Below the pieces are notes generated by a model. That model did no database searches. It had not been told where the DNA came from and saw nothing but the letters and a program-made list of their open reading frames with translations. A program made the position numbers and the translations under genes. Below, piece after piece: positions 1 to 8,379 of a stretch of DNA of 36,831 nt (its first letter is position 1; each line of letters begins with the position of its first letter). Source of the DNA: an uncultured Prevotella sp. (GTDB lineage: Bacteria > Bacteroidota > Bacteroidia > Bacteroidales > Bacteroidaceae); NCBI GenBank assembly GCA_946409435.1, contig CAMJWJ010000012.1, positions 1 to 36,831 of the forward strand, written 5' to 3'.

Positions 1-43
1 GCTTTGGAAGATGAGTGTCTCACAAAATGTTAAAACCGCCGAA

Positions 44-65
44 GTCAGGAAATGAGTTTCCTGAC
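44..65. other. Perfect inverted repeat (GTCAGGAAA-tgag-TTTCCTGAC) overlapping the rfbD stop codon
   Basis: 9-bp perfect stem with a 4-nt loop read directly; it spans the minus-strand stop codon at 45-47. No clear T-tract. Confidence 0.6.
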
Positions 66-899
66 ACACTCCTTTAAGGAATCCTCCCAGTAGGGCACCT
101 CAACACCGTAGGTTTGCTTGATCTTCGACTTGTCGAGCACAGAGTAATGGGGGCGGGCTGCAGGCGTGGGGTACTCTGCCGTATGCAGGGGGCGCACGTG
201 GCACGTGGTGATGCCTGCCAGCCGATGGATAGACTTCGTGAAGTCGTACCACGAGATGACACCCTCGTTGGAGAAATGATAGACACCGGGCACAATGCCC
301 TTGTTGATAGCAACAAAGATGACGGCAGCCAGGTCGCGGGCATAGGTTGGCGTTCCTATCTGGTCGAAGATGACGCCCAGTTCCGTTTTCTCACGTCCCA
401 GCCGTATCATGGTCTTTACGAAGTTATTGCCAAAGGTGGAATACAGCCATGCCGTACGGATAATCATAGAACGTTGGCAGAACTTCTGGACGTTCAGCTC
501 GCCTACAAGCTTCGTCTTGCCATAGACGCTGGCAGGACAGGTGTCCTCGTCCTCAGTATAGGGAGTGTGGTTGGTACCGTCAAACACGTAGTCGGTGGAA
601 ATCTGAATCATCCATCCTCCACGCCTTCCGATAGCCTCAGCCAGATAGGCGGGAGCCTCGGCATTAAGGCGAGTACATAGTTCCTCGTTATCCTCGGCTT
701 TGTCGACGGCGGTATAGGCGGCACAGTTGACGATGCCGTCGATGCTGTTGTCAACAACAAACTGCCGGATAGCCTGACGGTCGGTAATGTCTAACTCTGC
801 AACGTCGGTGTTAAAATAGCGATGCTGGGGGTGCTGCTGTTCCAACAGCTGCATCTCGTTTCCCAATTGTCCGTTGCAACCTGTAATAAGAATGTTCAT
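45..899 (-). CDS. rfbD: dTDP-4-dehydrorhamnose reductase
   Basis: N-terminal Rossmann motif MNILITGCNGQLGNEM, STDYVFDG and YGKTKLVGE motifs typical of RmlD/RfbD. Confidence 0.93.
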   Translation of the reverse strand: MNILITGCNGQLGNEMQLLEQQHPQHRYFNTDVAELDITDRQAIRQFVVDNSIDGIVNCAAYTAVDKAEDNEELCTRLNAEAPAYLAEAIGRRGGWMIQISTDYVFDGTNHTPYTEDEDTCPASVYGKTKLVGELNVQKFCQRSMIIRTAWLYSTFGNNFVKTMIRLGREKTELGVIFDQIGTPTYARDLAAVIFVAINKGIVPGVYHFSNEGVISWYDFTKSIHRLAGITTCHVRPLHTAEYPTPAARPHYSVLDKSKIKQTYGVEVPYWEDSLKECVRKLIS

Positions 900-904
900 G
901 GGGG

Positions 905-1450
905 TTATTCAAATTTCAGTCCTTCTTCTTTGTCTTGCTTGTAATAGTCGCTCAGCATACCCACCAAGGTGGTGATTTCCTTCACGGCATGCTGTGTACT
1001 GGGCGATATTTCGGCCTTCTTCAGACGTAGCATCATGACGCCGTAAAGAGCATTGAGGCAAGTCTCTATCTCATTTTCCTCCTTGTTGGCGCCACGATTG
1101 CGCAACTCAACGATATAGGGCAGTACCTTATAGTACTCAGCATTGTAGAACGGGAACTTAGGCGACGAGAGCAGTTGGCTGTGCAGTTCCTGCAACTGCT
1201 GGACGACAACCTTGTTGATTTGCAGATGCCCCTGTTCGCGGCATCCCTCGGAATTCATCATACGAACGAGATTGCCAAACCAGTCGGCCTCCTCTTCCTT
1301 CTGTTCGTCGTCGTAGTCGAAGCGGTCGATATACTCATGACGAATACGACTCAGCGAGCAACCGAAGGCACGGATGGTGTCCTCGACCTGCCACATATAC
1401 AATAGGTATTCTGCAATATTAGTCTTGCGTAACTCTTGTGCGATAAACAT
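905..1450 (-). CDS. DUF4924-like conserved Bacteroidetes protein
   Basis: 181-aa ORF beginning MFIAQELRKTNIAEYLLYMWQVEDTIRA, 5 nt from rfbD; family name from recollection. Confidence 0.7.
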   Translation of the reverse strand: MFIAQELRKTNIAEYLLYMWQVEDTIRAFGCSLSRIRHEYIDRFDYDDEQKEEEADWFGNLVRMMNSEGCREQGHLQINKVVVQQLQELHSQLLSSPKFPFYNAEYYKVLPYIVELRNRGANKEENEIETCLNALYGVMMLRLKKAEISPSTQHAVKEITTLVGMLSDYYKQDKEEGLKFE

Positions 1451-1462
1451 TCAACTATAAAT

Positions 1463-1525
1463 TGTGAACTATGAACTGTGAACTATGAACTGTGAACTAT
1501 GAACTATGAACTATGAACTATGAAC
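1463..1525. repeat. Heptanucleotide tandem repeat (TATGAAC/TGTGAAC), 9 units
   Basis: Nine consecutive 7-nt units counted directly, ending at the LysE-family gene's stop codon. Confidence 0.95.
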
Positions 1526-2190
1526 TAAAAAAAGCGGTACAAGTTGGTGACCGTTCCAAACAGCGAGATGACGGAGAAGATAATGACCGCCGCCCCGATG
1601 ATCTGGTTAATGATACGAATGCCCTGGTTGTCGAAGATAACGCGCACCTTGTCTACCAACCACGACAGCCCGTACCACCAGAGCAGTGCCCCGCCGACGA
1701 TGCTGGCAAAACCGACGAACATCTCGAACGGACGGTCGGGTATGACAAAGGCAAATTGTGCAAACAGGGCCATAAACAGGAAGATGATGAGCGGGTTGGA
1801 GAATGTCACGAGGAAGGCAGTCCACATGTTATACCAAAGTGAACCCTTCTTCTGACCAGACTGGTGGATGTTCTTCGTAGGGTCAGTACACCAGGTGTAC
1901 ACACCAAACGCCAACAGCAGCACGCTGCCAATGATCTGGAGGTAGAACTTGTTCTGCTCGTTGTTGACGAAATCCATGACGAAGGCCATACCGAACCCCG
2001 TGATACCGGCATAGATAATGTCGCTCGCGGCAGCACCAAAGCCTGTCACGAGTCCATACCAACGTCCTTTGTTCAGCGTACGCTGGACACAGAGCACGCC
2101 GACAGGCCCCATCGGTGCCGATGCTATCATGCCTATCAGCATCCCCTTGAACACCAGATCTACAATATTAATATGTAATGGAAATGGCAT
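1525..2190 (-). CDS. LysE/RhtB-type amino-acid exporter
   Basis: 221-aa multi-TM protein with ASAPMGPVGVLCVQRTLNKGRWYGLVTGFGAAASD, typical of LysE family. Confidence 0.85.
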   Translation of the reverse strand: MPFPLHINIVDLVFKGMLIGMIASAPMGPVGVLCVQRTLNKGRWYGLVTGFGAAASDIIYAGITGFGMAFVMDFVNNEQNKFYLQIIGSVLLLAFGVYTWCTDPTKNIHQSGQKKGSLWYNMWTAFLVTFSNPLIIFLFMALFAQFAFVIPDRPFEMFVGFASIVGGALLWWYGLSWLVDKVRVIFDNQGIRIINQIIGAAVIIFSVISLFGTVTNLYRFF

Positions 2191-2280
2191 ATCGGGTGCA
2201 AAATTAATAAATTTCAGAGAGTTTAAGGATTTTATGACGTTAAAGGGAGTTAAAGGGCACCGGTTTTACGAATAATTGCT

Positions 2281-2288
2281 TATCTTTG
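2281..2288 (+). promoter_or_regulatory. Candidate -7 element TATCTTTG upstream of the ROK kinase
   Basis: Matches the Bacteroidetes -7 consensus TAnnTTTG; no clear -33 TTTG seen. Confidence 0.5.
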
Positions 2289-2332
2289 CACGTATAAAAT
2301 GAAATATTCACAACTTAAAACATAAACAGATT

Positions 2333-3319
2333 ATGAACGAACAGCAAGGATTGAAGCCGTATGTCATCGGCTTGGACTTAGGAGGTACGAACTCCGTTTT
2401 CGGCATTGTTGATGCAAGAGGTGAAATCAAGGCTACCACAGCCATCAAGACTGGCGGCTTTGCCAACGTTGACGACTACGTGAAGGCTTGTGTCACAGCC
2501 CTGCAGCCTATCATTGAACAGGTCGGCGGCATTGAGAAGATCAAGGCCATGGGTATCGGTGCCCCCAACGGCAACTACTATAAAGGCACTATCGAGATGG
2601 CTCCCAACCTGCCTTGGGCACACGACTGCGTGGTACCTCTTGCACAGCTGTTCAGCGATGCCCTGGGTGGTATTCCCGTGGCGCTGACCAACGATGCCAA
2701 TGCCGCTGCTGTCGGTGAGATGGTCTATGGCGTAGCCCGTGGCATGAAGAACTTCATCGTCATCACGCTGGGTACCGGCGTAGGTTCCGGCATCGTTGTC
2801 AACGGACAACTGCTGTACGGCCACGACGGTTTCGCCGGTGAGCTGGGCCACGTAACCATGGTACGCGGTGAAGAGGGACGCAGCTGCGGTTGCGGCCGTA
2901 CAGGATGTCTGGAAGCCTACTGCTCGGCCACGGGTGTAGCCCGCACGGCACGTGAACTGTTGGCCAAGACGACCCGTCAGTCCCTGTTGCGCGAGATGAA
3001 TCCCGACGACATCACTTCGCTGGACGTCAGCATCGCCGCCGGCAAGGGTGACGAGCTGGCTAAGGAGATTTACGAGTTCACCGGCCACATGCTGGGCGAG
3101 GCTTGTGCAGACTTTGCAGCCTTCAGCAGTCCCGAGGCCTTCATCTTCTTCGGTGGTATGGTCAAGGCCGGCGACCTCATCATGAATCCCATCAAGGAGG
3201 CTTACGACAAGCATGTGCTGCCCATCTTCCGCGGCAAGGCTCAGTTCCTCGTCAGCGGTCTCGACGGAGCATCGGCTGCCGTGCTGGGAGCATCGGCTAT
3301 CGGCTGGGAGATTCAGTAA
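2333..3319 (+). CDS. ROK family sugar kinase (glucokinase-like)
   Basis: GLDLGGTNSVFGIVD, LTNDANAAAVGE, GTGVGSGIVVNG and the CGCGRTGCLEAY zinc motif. Confidence 0.93.
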   Translation: MNEQQGLKPYVIGLDLGGTNSVFGIVDARGEIKATTAIKTGGFANVDDYVKACVTALQPIIEQVGGIEKIKAMGIGAPNGNYYKGTIEMAPNLPWAHDCVVPLAQLFSDALGGIPVALTNDANAAAVGEMVYGVARGMKNFIVITLGTGVGSGIVVNGQLLYGHDGFAGELGHVTMVRGEEGRSCGCGRTGCLEAYCSATGVARTARELLAKTTRQSLLREMNPDDITSLDVSIAAGKGDELAKEIYEFTGHMLGEACADFAAFSSPEAFIFFGGMVKAGDLIMNPIKEAYDKHVLPIFRGKAQFLVSGLDGASAAVLGASAIGWEIQ

Positions 3320-3370
3320 ACACGCTATAGTGATGGGGAGTGAGCTTGCTCACTTCCCATTATTCATACA

Positions 3371-3458
3371 GCGAGGCCGAAGCACATTCGCATAGCGAAG
3401 CCGAAGCACATCCACACAGTGAGGCCGAAGCACATCCATACAGCGAGGTCGGTGCACT
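3371..3458. repeat. 24-bp tandem repeat, about 3.7 units (GCGAGGCCGAAGCACATYCRYAYA)
   Basis: Units at 3371-3394, 3395-3418, 3419-3442 and partial from 3443. Confidence 0.85.
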
Positions 3459-3473
3459 CATTATTCATAAAAA

Positions 3474-3501
3474 GAGGTTGGTGCAGGACGCTACCAACCT
3501 C
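3474..3501 (+). terminator. Perfect 9-bp hairpin GAGGTTGGT...ACCAACCTC downstream of the ROK kinase
   Basis: Inverted repeat 3474-3482/3493-3501 with a 10-nt loop; no T-tract, so terminator function is uncertain. Confidence 0.45.
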
Positions 3502-3642
3502 AACCTATGAATGATTGATAAGTGACGTGGCAATGGCCTACGTAAGGCTTATCGGTGGCAAATATAGAGATAAATTAGGAAAAAAGCAAATTTTTCCCTC
3601 AGTTTTTTTACTTTTACATTATTTTTGTTGTATTTTTATGTT

Positions 3643-4143
3643 ATGAAACATATTTCAACGCTCATCCTACTGCTCGTGGCGTTGCTGTTGGCCGGATGTG
3701 AGAAGAACATCACGGAAGAGGATAAGAACAAAGAAGAAGGCGGAGGCAACACTCCCATGATTGTCGTGGGCACCGAGGACGATGCTCCAGAAAACTACAC
3801 AACAGTGGCCGAGGCAATGGAAACAGAGATGGACACCTACCTCTGCGTCAAGGGATATATTGTTGCATCAACATATCGGAGCATGAACAATGCCTGTTTC
3901 GAAGCTCCCTTCAGCGGCTCGTCGGCCATCTTGTTAGCCGACACACCTGTCAGCGACACTGAAATGCCGGAACTGGTGATACCCGTATGCCTCACAGACT
4001 GCAGCAAAACCATACGAAAGAATCTGAACCTGGAAGACAATCCAGACAACTGGAACCACCTTATTTATATATATGGATACATGGACAGCTACCTGGGTGA
4101 GTTTGGTCTGAAAAGAGTACAGCAGTATATGCTTATTGAATAG
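3643..4143 (+). CDS. Secreted lipoprotein, possibly DUF6359-like
   Basis: Signal peptide with lipobox MKHISTLILLLVALLLAGCEK; start preferred at 3643 over 3625. Confidence 0.7.
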   Translation: MKHISTLILLLVALLLAGCEKNITEEDKNKEEGGGNTPMIVVGTEDDAPENYTTVAEAMETEMDTYLCVKGYIVASTYRSMNNACFEAPFSGSSAILLADTPVSDTEMPELVIPVCLTDCSKTIRKNLNLEDNPDNWNHLIYIYGYMDSYLGEFGLKRVQQYMLIE

Positions 4144-4232
4144 GCAGCTTGACGTGCTCATTCAGTAGGCAGCTTGACGTGCTGACTCAGATGGCAGCAG
4201 AGCTTGCTCACTCAGTAGGCAGCTGGACTGCC
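4141..4232. repeat. 25-bp tandem repeat running into the thioesterase 3' end
   Basis: Units 4141-4165, 4166-4190 and 4191-4215, then TAGGCAGCTGGACTGCC, which lies in the coding region of the minus-strand thioesterase. Confidence 0.85.
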
Positions 4233-4612
4233 TTGCGGTAGCCCATACCCGTCACATGACAAATCAGCCGGTTGTCCTGACTGGTGACACGCACCTCAAC
4301 GCTTGGAATCTTATGGTGGTCGCTGATGCTGACGGCCTCGGCGGTCAGCACATCGCCCTCACGAGCCGAAGAGACGAACATAATACTGTTGTGAATGCCG
4401 AAAGTCAGCTGTCCGCGGACGTTCATCAGTGCGGCAATAGCAAGGTCGGCGAGGGTAAACAAAGCACCTCCCTGACAGACATTTCCCCCATTGAGGTGCT
4501 CGTTGGTGACTGTCATGACCGCCACGGCATGCTGCTCGTCAACTTCTGTAATCTGACAACCCGCATGAGCAGCAAAGCGATCCGTCTTATTCAATATTTC
4601 CTGTATATTCAT
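4208..4612 (-). CDS. PaaI-like hotdog-fold thioesterase
   Basis: HLNGGNVCQGGALFTLADLAIAALMN motif typical of PaaI thioesterases. Confidence 0.88.
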   Translation of the reverse strand: MNIQEILNKTDRFAAHAGCQITEVDEQHAVAVMTVTNEHLNGGNVCQGGALFTLADLAIAALMNVRGQLTFGIHNSIMFVSSAREGDVLTAEAVSISDHHKIPSVEVRVTSQDNRLICHVTGMGYRKAVQLPTE

Positions 4613-4682
4613 TTACTTTTATGCTATTTTGCAGGCAAAATTACACTTTTTCGAGCAAAATATAAAAAAAATCGGGAAAAAG

Positions 4683-4714
4683 TTTGCAGATTATCATGAA
4701 AGTATGTATTTTTG
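4683..4714 (+). promoter_or_regulatory. Promoter of the trp operon (TTTG-N20-TATTTTTG)
   Basis: -33 TTTG at 4683-4686, -7 TATTTTTG at 4707-4714, 20-nt spacer; fits Bacteroidetes consensus TTTG-N19-21-TAnnTTTG. Confidence 0.75.
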
Positions 4715-4744
4715 CAGCGTAAATAAACAAAACTAGGCAAGACA

Positions 4745-4792
4745 ATGAAAGCAATGTTCAATATCTGGTGGTGGCGTAACTCGAGATTCTAA
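4745..4792 (+). CDS. trp operon leader peptide MKAMFNIWWWRNSRF*
   Basis: 15-codon ORF with TGG TGG TGG at 4766-4774, between the promoter and a terminator hairpin upstream of trpB. Confidence 0.85.
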   Translation: MKAMFNIWWWRNSRF

Positions 4793-4834
4793 CAGTCGCG
4801 AGAACGAAGCCATTATATATTGTCATTCAGATAG

Positions 4835-4867
4835 AGAGGCTCGTCGGCAACGCGACGGCCTCTTTTT
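4835..4867 (+). terminator. Attenuator terminator of the trp leader
   Basis: AGAGGC(T)CGTCG-gcaacg-CGACGGCCTCT stem with one bulged T, then TTTTT at 4863-4867. Confidence 0.85.
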
Positions 4868-4955
4868 CTGTTTACGGCGCTGCCCCTCGGCAGGAAGCCA
4901 CGGCGAAAGCCAAGAAAACAACAATAAGACACAACAACAGAAACTAATAAAATAT

Positions 4956-6164
4956 ATGAAAGAGAACTATTTTGTAGACGAGAAAGGCTACTACGGCGAA
5001 TTTGGCGGAGCTTACGTACCGGAGATTCTTTACGCTACCGTAAGGAACCTGCAGGAGGCTTACAGGCCGATAGTAGAGAGTGAGGAGTTCAAGCGCGAAT
5101 ACCACGCCCTGCTGAAAGACTACGTCGGACGTCCGTCGCCATTGTACTACGCCCGCCGGATGAGCGAGAAGTACGGCTGCCAGTTGTATCTCAAGCGCGA
5201 GGACTTGAACCACACCGGTGCACACAAAATCAACAACACCATCGGCCAGATACTGCTGGCCAAGAAGATGGGCAAGAGCCGCATCATTGCCGAGACAGGC
5301 GCCGGACAACATGGTGTGGCGACGGCCACGGTCTGTGCACTGATGGACATGAAGTGCGAGGTGTTTATGGGAGCCACCGACGTGGAGCGCCAGCACACCA
5401 ACGTCGAGCGCATGAAGATGCTCGGTGCCGAGGTACACCCTGTGCGTACTGGCAACATGACGCTGAGCGACGCCTGCTCCGAGGCCATCCGCGACTGGTG
5501 CTGCCATCCTGCCGACACCTTCTATATAGTCGGCTCCACCATGGGACCTCACCCCTACCCTGATCTGGTGGCCCGCATGCAAAGCGTCATCAGCGAGGAA
5601 ATCAAGTGGCAGCTGCAGGAACAGGTAGGTCGTGACTATCCTGACTATCTCGTCGCCTGCATCGGTGGTGGCAGCAATGCCGCTGGCACCATCTACCACT
5701 ACGTCAACGACGAACGCGTAAAAATCGTGCTGGCCGAGGCTGGTGGCCATGGCTGGCAGACGGACTACACGGCAGCAACCATCCACAAGGGCAGCACGGG
5801 CATCCTTCACGGTGCCAAGATGCTGGTCATGCAGAACGATGACGGCCAGATTGAGGAGGCTTTCACCATCAGTGCCGGCCTCGACTACCCCGGTGTAGGC
5901 CCCATGCACTGCAACATGGCCAAGAAAGGTCGCACACAGGTGCTGAGCATCAACGACGACGAAGCCATCTACGGCGGTTACGAGCTGACGCGCATGGAGG
6001 GCATCATTCCTGCCATTGAGAGTGCCCATGCTATTGCCGCCCTCAAGCATCTGACGTTCCATGCCGACGACGTGGTGGTACTCACCGTCAGTGGCCGTGG
6101 CGACAAGGATGTCGAGACGTATCTCAAGAACAAGCAAATGGCCAAGGAATACGGAAATTTTTAA
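4956..6164 (+). CDS. trpB: Tryptophan synthase beta chain
   Basis: KREDLNHTGAHKINNTIGQ PLP-lysine motif, AETGAGQHGVATA, GGGSNAAG. Confidence 0.98.
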   Translation: MKENYFVDEKGYYGEFGGAYVPEILYATVRNLQEAYRPIVESEEFKREYHALLKDYVGRPSPLYYARRMSEKYGCQLYLKREDLNHTGAHKINNTIGQILLAKKMGKSRIIAETGAGQHGVATATVCALMDMKCEVFMGATDVERQHTNVERMKMLGAEVHPVRTGNMTLSDACSEAIRDWCCHPADTFYIVGSTMGPHPYPDLVARMQSVISEEIKWQLQEQVGRDYPDYLVACIGGGSNAAGTIYHYVNDERVKIVLAEAGGHGWQTDYTAATIHKGSTGILHGAKMLVMQNDDGQIEEAFTISAGLDYPGVGPMHCNMAKKGRTQVLSINDDEAIYGGYELTRMEGIIPAIESAHAIAALKHLTFHADDVVVLTVSGRGDKDVETYLKNKQMAKEYGNF

Positions 6165-6196
6165 TTATTAATTATTAATTATTAATTGTTAATTAT
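6162..6196. repeat. Heptanucleotide tandem repeat (TAATTAT), 5 units
   Basis: Five units counted between the trpB stop and trpE start (6199); first unit includes the trpB stop. Confidence 0.95.
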
Positions 6197-6198
6197 TC

Positions 6199-7614
6199 AT
6201 GAACACCTTTCACTTCACAGCTACGAGCCGTACGATACTGGCCGACCTGTACACCCCCGTCGGCGTCTACATGCGACTGAGAGACCTCTATCCTCAGAGC
6301 GCACTGATGGAGAGTTCCGACTATCACGACTCCAACAACTCACGCTCGTTTATCGGACTACACCCGATGGCCAGTGTGGCTATCGGCCACGGTGTGGCAA
6401 CCGTCAGCTATCCCGACGGCAGCACGCAGCAGCGCGAGGTCAACAGGAACTATACGTCAGACAAAGCCATCCACGAACTCATAGACCACATCCAGGTCAC
6501 TGGCGACCACTCCGACATCTGCGGACTGTTCGGCTACACCTCGTTCAATGCCGTCCGCTATTTCGAGGACATCAACGTCAAGGACGAGACGCAGGCAAAG
6601 AACGATGCCCCCGACCTCCTCTATATATTATATAAGGTAGTCATCGTGTTCGACCACTTCAACAACACCCTCACGGTGGTATCGCTTGACGGTGAGGAGG
6701 AACTTGACACGATATTCCGTGCGATGAACAAAGCCAGCGTAAAGGCATATGACTTCCACCCCGTCGGCGAGACGACTTCCACGCTGACCGACGAGGAGCA
6801 CAAGGCCAACATCCGCAAAGGCATCAGACACTGTCTGCGCGGCGACGTGTTCCAGATAGTACTCAGCCGTCGTTTCGTCCAGCGTTACGAGGGCGACGAC
6901 TTCAAGCTCTACCGTGCGCTACGCAGCATCAATCCCAGCCCTTACCTCTTCTATTTCGACTTTGGCGGTTTCCGCATCTTCGGCTCATCGCCCGAGACAC
7001 ATTGTCGCATCCAGGCCATCCGGCAGGCAGACCGTCTGACCTACAAAGCATACATCGACCCCATTGCCGGCACGACCCGCCGCACGGGCGATGCCGAGGC
7101 CGACCGCAGGGGAGCCGAATACCTGCGCAACGACCCCAAGGAGAATGCCGAGCACGTCATGCTGGTAGACCTGGCCCGCAACGACCTAAGCCGCAACTGC
7201 CATGGTGTGAAGGTCGACTTCTACAAGGACCTGCAGTACTACTCCCACGTCATCCACCTCGTCTCCCGCGTCAGTGGCGAGCTTGACGAGGGTGCCGACC
7301 CCATCAAGGCGTTCATCGACACCTTCCCTGCCGGTACGCTGAGTGGTGCTCCGAAGGTTCGTGCCATGCAGCTCATCTCCGAGTACGAGCCTCACAACCG
7401 TGGTGCCTACGGCGGCTGTATCGGCTACATCGGCCTTGACGGCTCGCTGAATCAGGCCATCACCATCCGCACCTTCGTCAGCCGCAACGGCGAGCTATGG
7501 TTTCAGGCCGGCGGCGGCATCGTGGCGAAGAGCGACGAGGAGTATGAGTTGCAGGAGGTGAACAACAAGCTCGGTGCCCTCCGGCGTGCCATCCTCATGG
7601 CAGAAGATATGTAA
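6199..7614 (+). CDS. trpE: Anthranilate synthase component I
   Basis: Chorismate-binding motifs GDVFQIVLSRRF, SPYLFYFDFGGFRIFGSSPE, PIAGTTRRTG, PAGTLSGAPKVRAM. Confidence 0.97.
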   Translation: MNTFHFTATSRTILADLYTPVGVYMRLRDLYPQSALMESSDYHDSNNSRSFIGLHPMASVAIGHGVATVSYPDGSTQQREVNRNYTSDKAIHELIDHIQVTGDHSDICGLFGYTSFNAVRYFEDINVKDETQAKNDAPDLLYILYKVVIVFDHFNNTLTVVSLDGEEELDTIFRAMNKASVKAYDFHPVGETTSTLTDEEHKANIRKGIRHCLRGDVFQIVLSRRFVQRYEGDDFKLYRALRSINPSPYLFYFDFGGFRIFGSSPETHCRIQAIRQADRLTYKAYIDPIAGTTRRTGDAEADRRGAEYLRNDPKENAEHVMLVDLARNDLSRNCHGVKVDFYKDLQYYSHVIHLVSRVSGELDEGADPIKAFIDTFPAGTLSGAPKVRAMQLISEYEPHNRGAYGGCIGYIGLDGSLNQAITIRTFVSRNGELWFQAGGGIVAKSDEEYELQEVNNKLGALRRAILMAEDM

Positions 7615-7686
7615 TGACTGTTTAGAGACTTATGATTATACAAGGTCATCAGCCTATTGTAAATGACGAATAATGAATTGTGAGTT

Positions 7687-8250
7687 ATGAATATTGCAAT
7701 TATTGACAACTACGACTCGTTCACCTATAACCTGAGTCATCTGGTAAAGGAACTGGGTGCCGGCGTCACCGTATTCCGAAACGACCAGTTCCAACTGCCA
7801 CAGTTAGAGGCGTTCAGCAAGATCATCCTCTCGCCTGGTCCCGGCATACCTTCCGAGGCAGGCCTGCTGCTCGACGTCATCCGCACCTATGCCGGCCGCA
7901 AGCCCATCTTAGGCGTCTGCCTGGGTCATCAGGCCATCGGCGAAGCCTTCGGCGGCAAGCTTGAGAACCTGACGGACGTGTTCCACGGTGTGGCCACTCC
8001 CTGCCATATCGTCAGCGACGACGCGCTGTTCAGCGGCCTCGACCGTCACATCACGATAGGGCGCTACCACTCTTGGGTGGTGTCGAAAGACGGTTTCCCC
8101 GACTGTCTTGAAGTGACCGCCGAGAGCGACGAAGGCCAGGTGATGGCTCTCCGCCACAAGACGCTCAACGTCCGCGGCATCCAGTTCCATCCCGAAAGCG
8201 TGCTGACCCCCGACGGCAAGAAGATGCTGCAGAACTGGCTGTTTCTTTAG
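7687..8250 (+). CDS. trpG: Anthranilate synthase component II (glutamine amidotransferase)
   Basis: DNYDSFTYNL, SPGPGIP, GVCLGHQAIGEAFGG, GIQFHPESVLT. Confidence 0.97.
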   Translation: MNIAIIDNYDSFTYNLSHLVKELGAGVTVFRNDQFQLPQLEAFSKIILSPGPGIPSEAGLLLDVIRTYAGRKPILGVCLGHQAIGEAFGGKLENLTDVFHGVATPCHIVSDDALFSGLDRHITIGRYHSWVVSKDGFPDCLEVTAESDEGQVMALRHKTLNVRGIQFHPESVLTPDGKKMLQNWLFL

Positions 8251-8259
8251 GTTCCCTCA

Positions 8260-8363
8260 GTTAGGGGGCGAAAGGGGTCTGAACAAGCGCAGGCCCGCCA
8301 ACAAAAATAGTAATAACTTTAGAAGGAGTCTGATAGACGCTTGTTCAGACCCCATCCCCTAAC
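8260..8363. repeat. Long inverted-repeat element in the trpG-trpD gap
   Basis: 16-bp perfect arms GGGGTCTGAACAAGCG (8274-8289) and CGCTTGTTCAGACCCC (8338-8353), extended by GTTAGGGG/CCCCTAAC outside. Confidence 0.9.
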
Positions 8364-8379
8364 TTAGGGGGCAAGAACA

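Noticed and set aside
2378-3214. 278-aa ORF antisense to the ROK kinase
   Set aside because: Same antisense codon-bias effect; no family resemblance.
3371-3458. Possible CRISPR-like array
   Set aside because: Units are contiguous 24-mers with no spacers and no cas genes nearby.
4944-6137. 397-aa ORF antisense to trpB
   Set aside because: Shadow ORF caused by codon bias on a strongly conserved trpB; no recognisable motifs.
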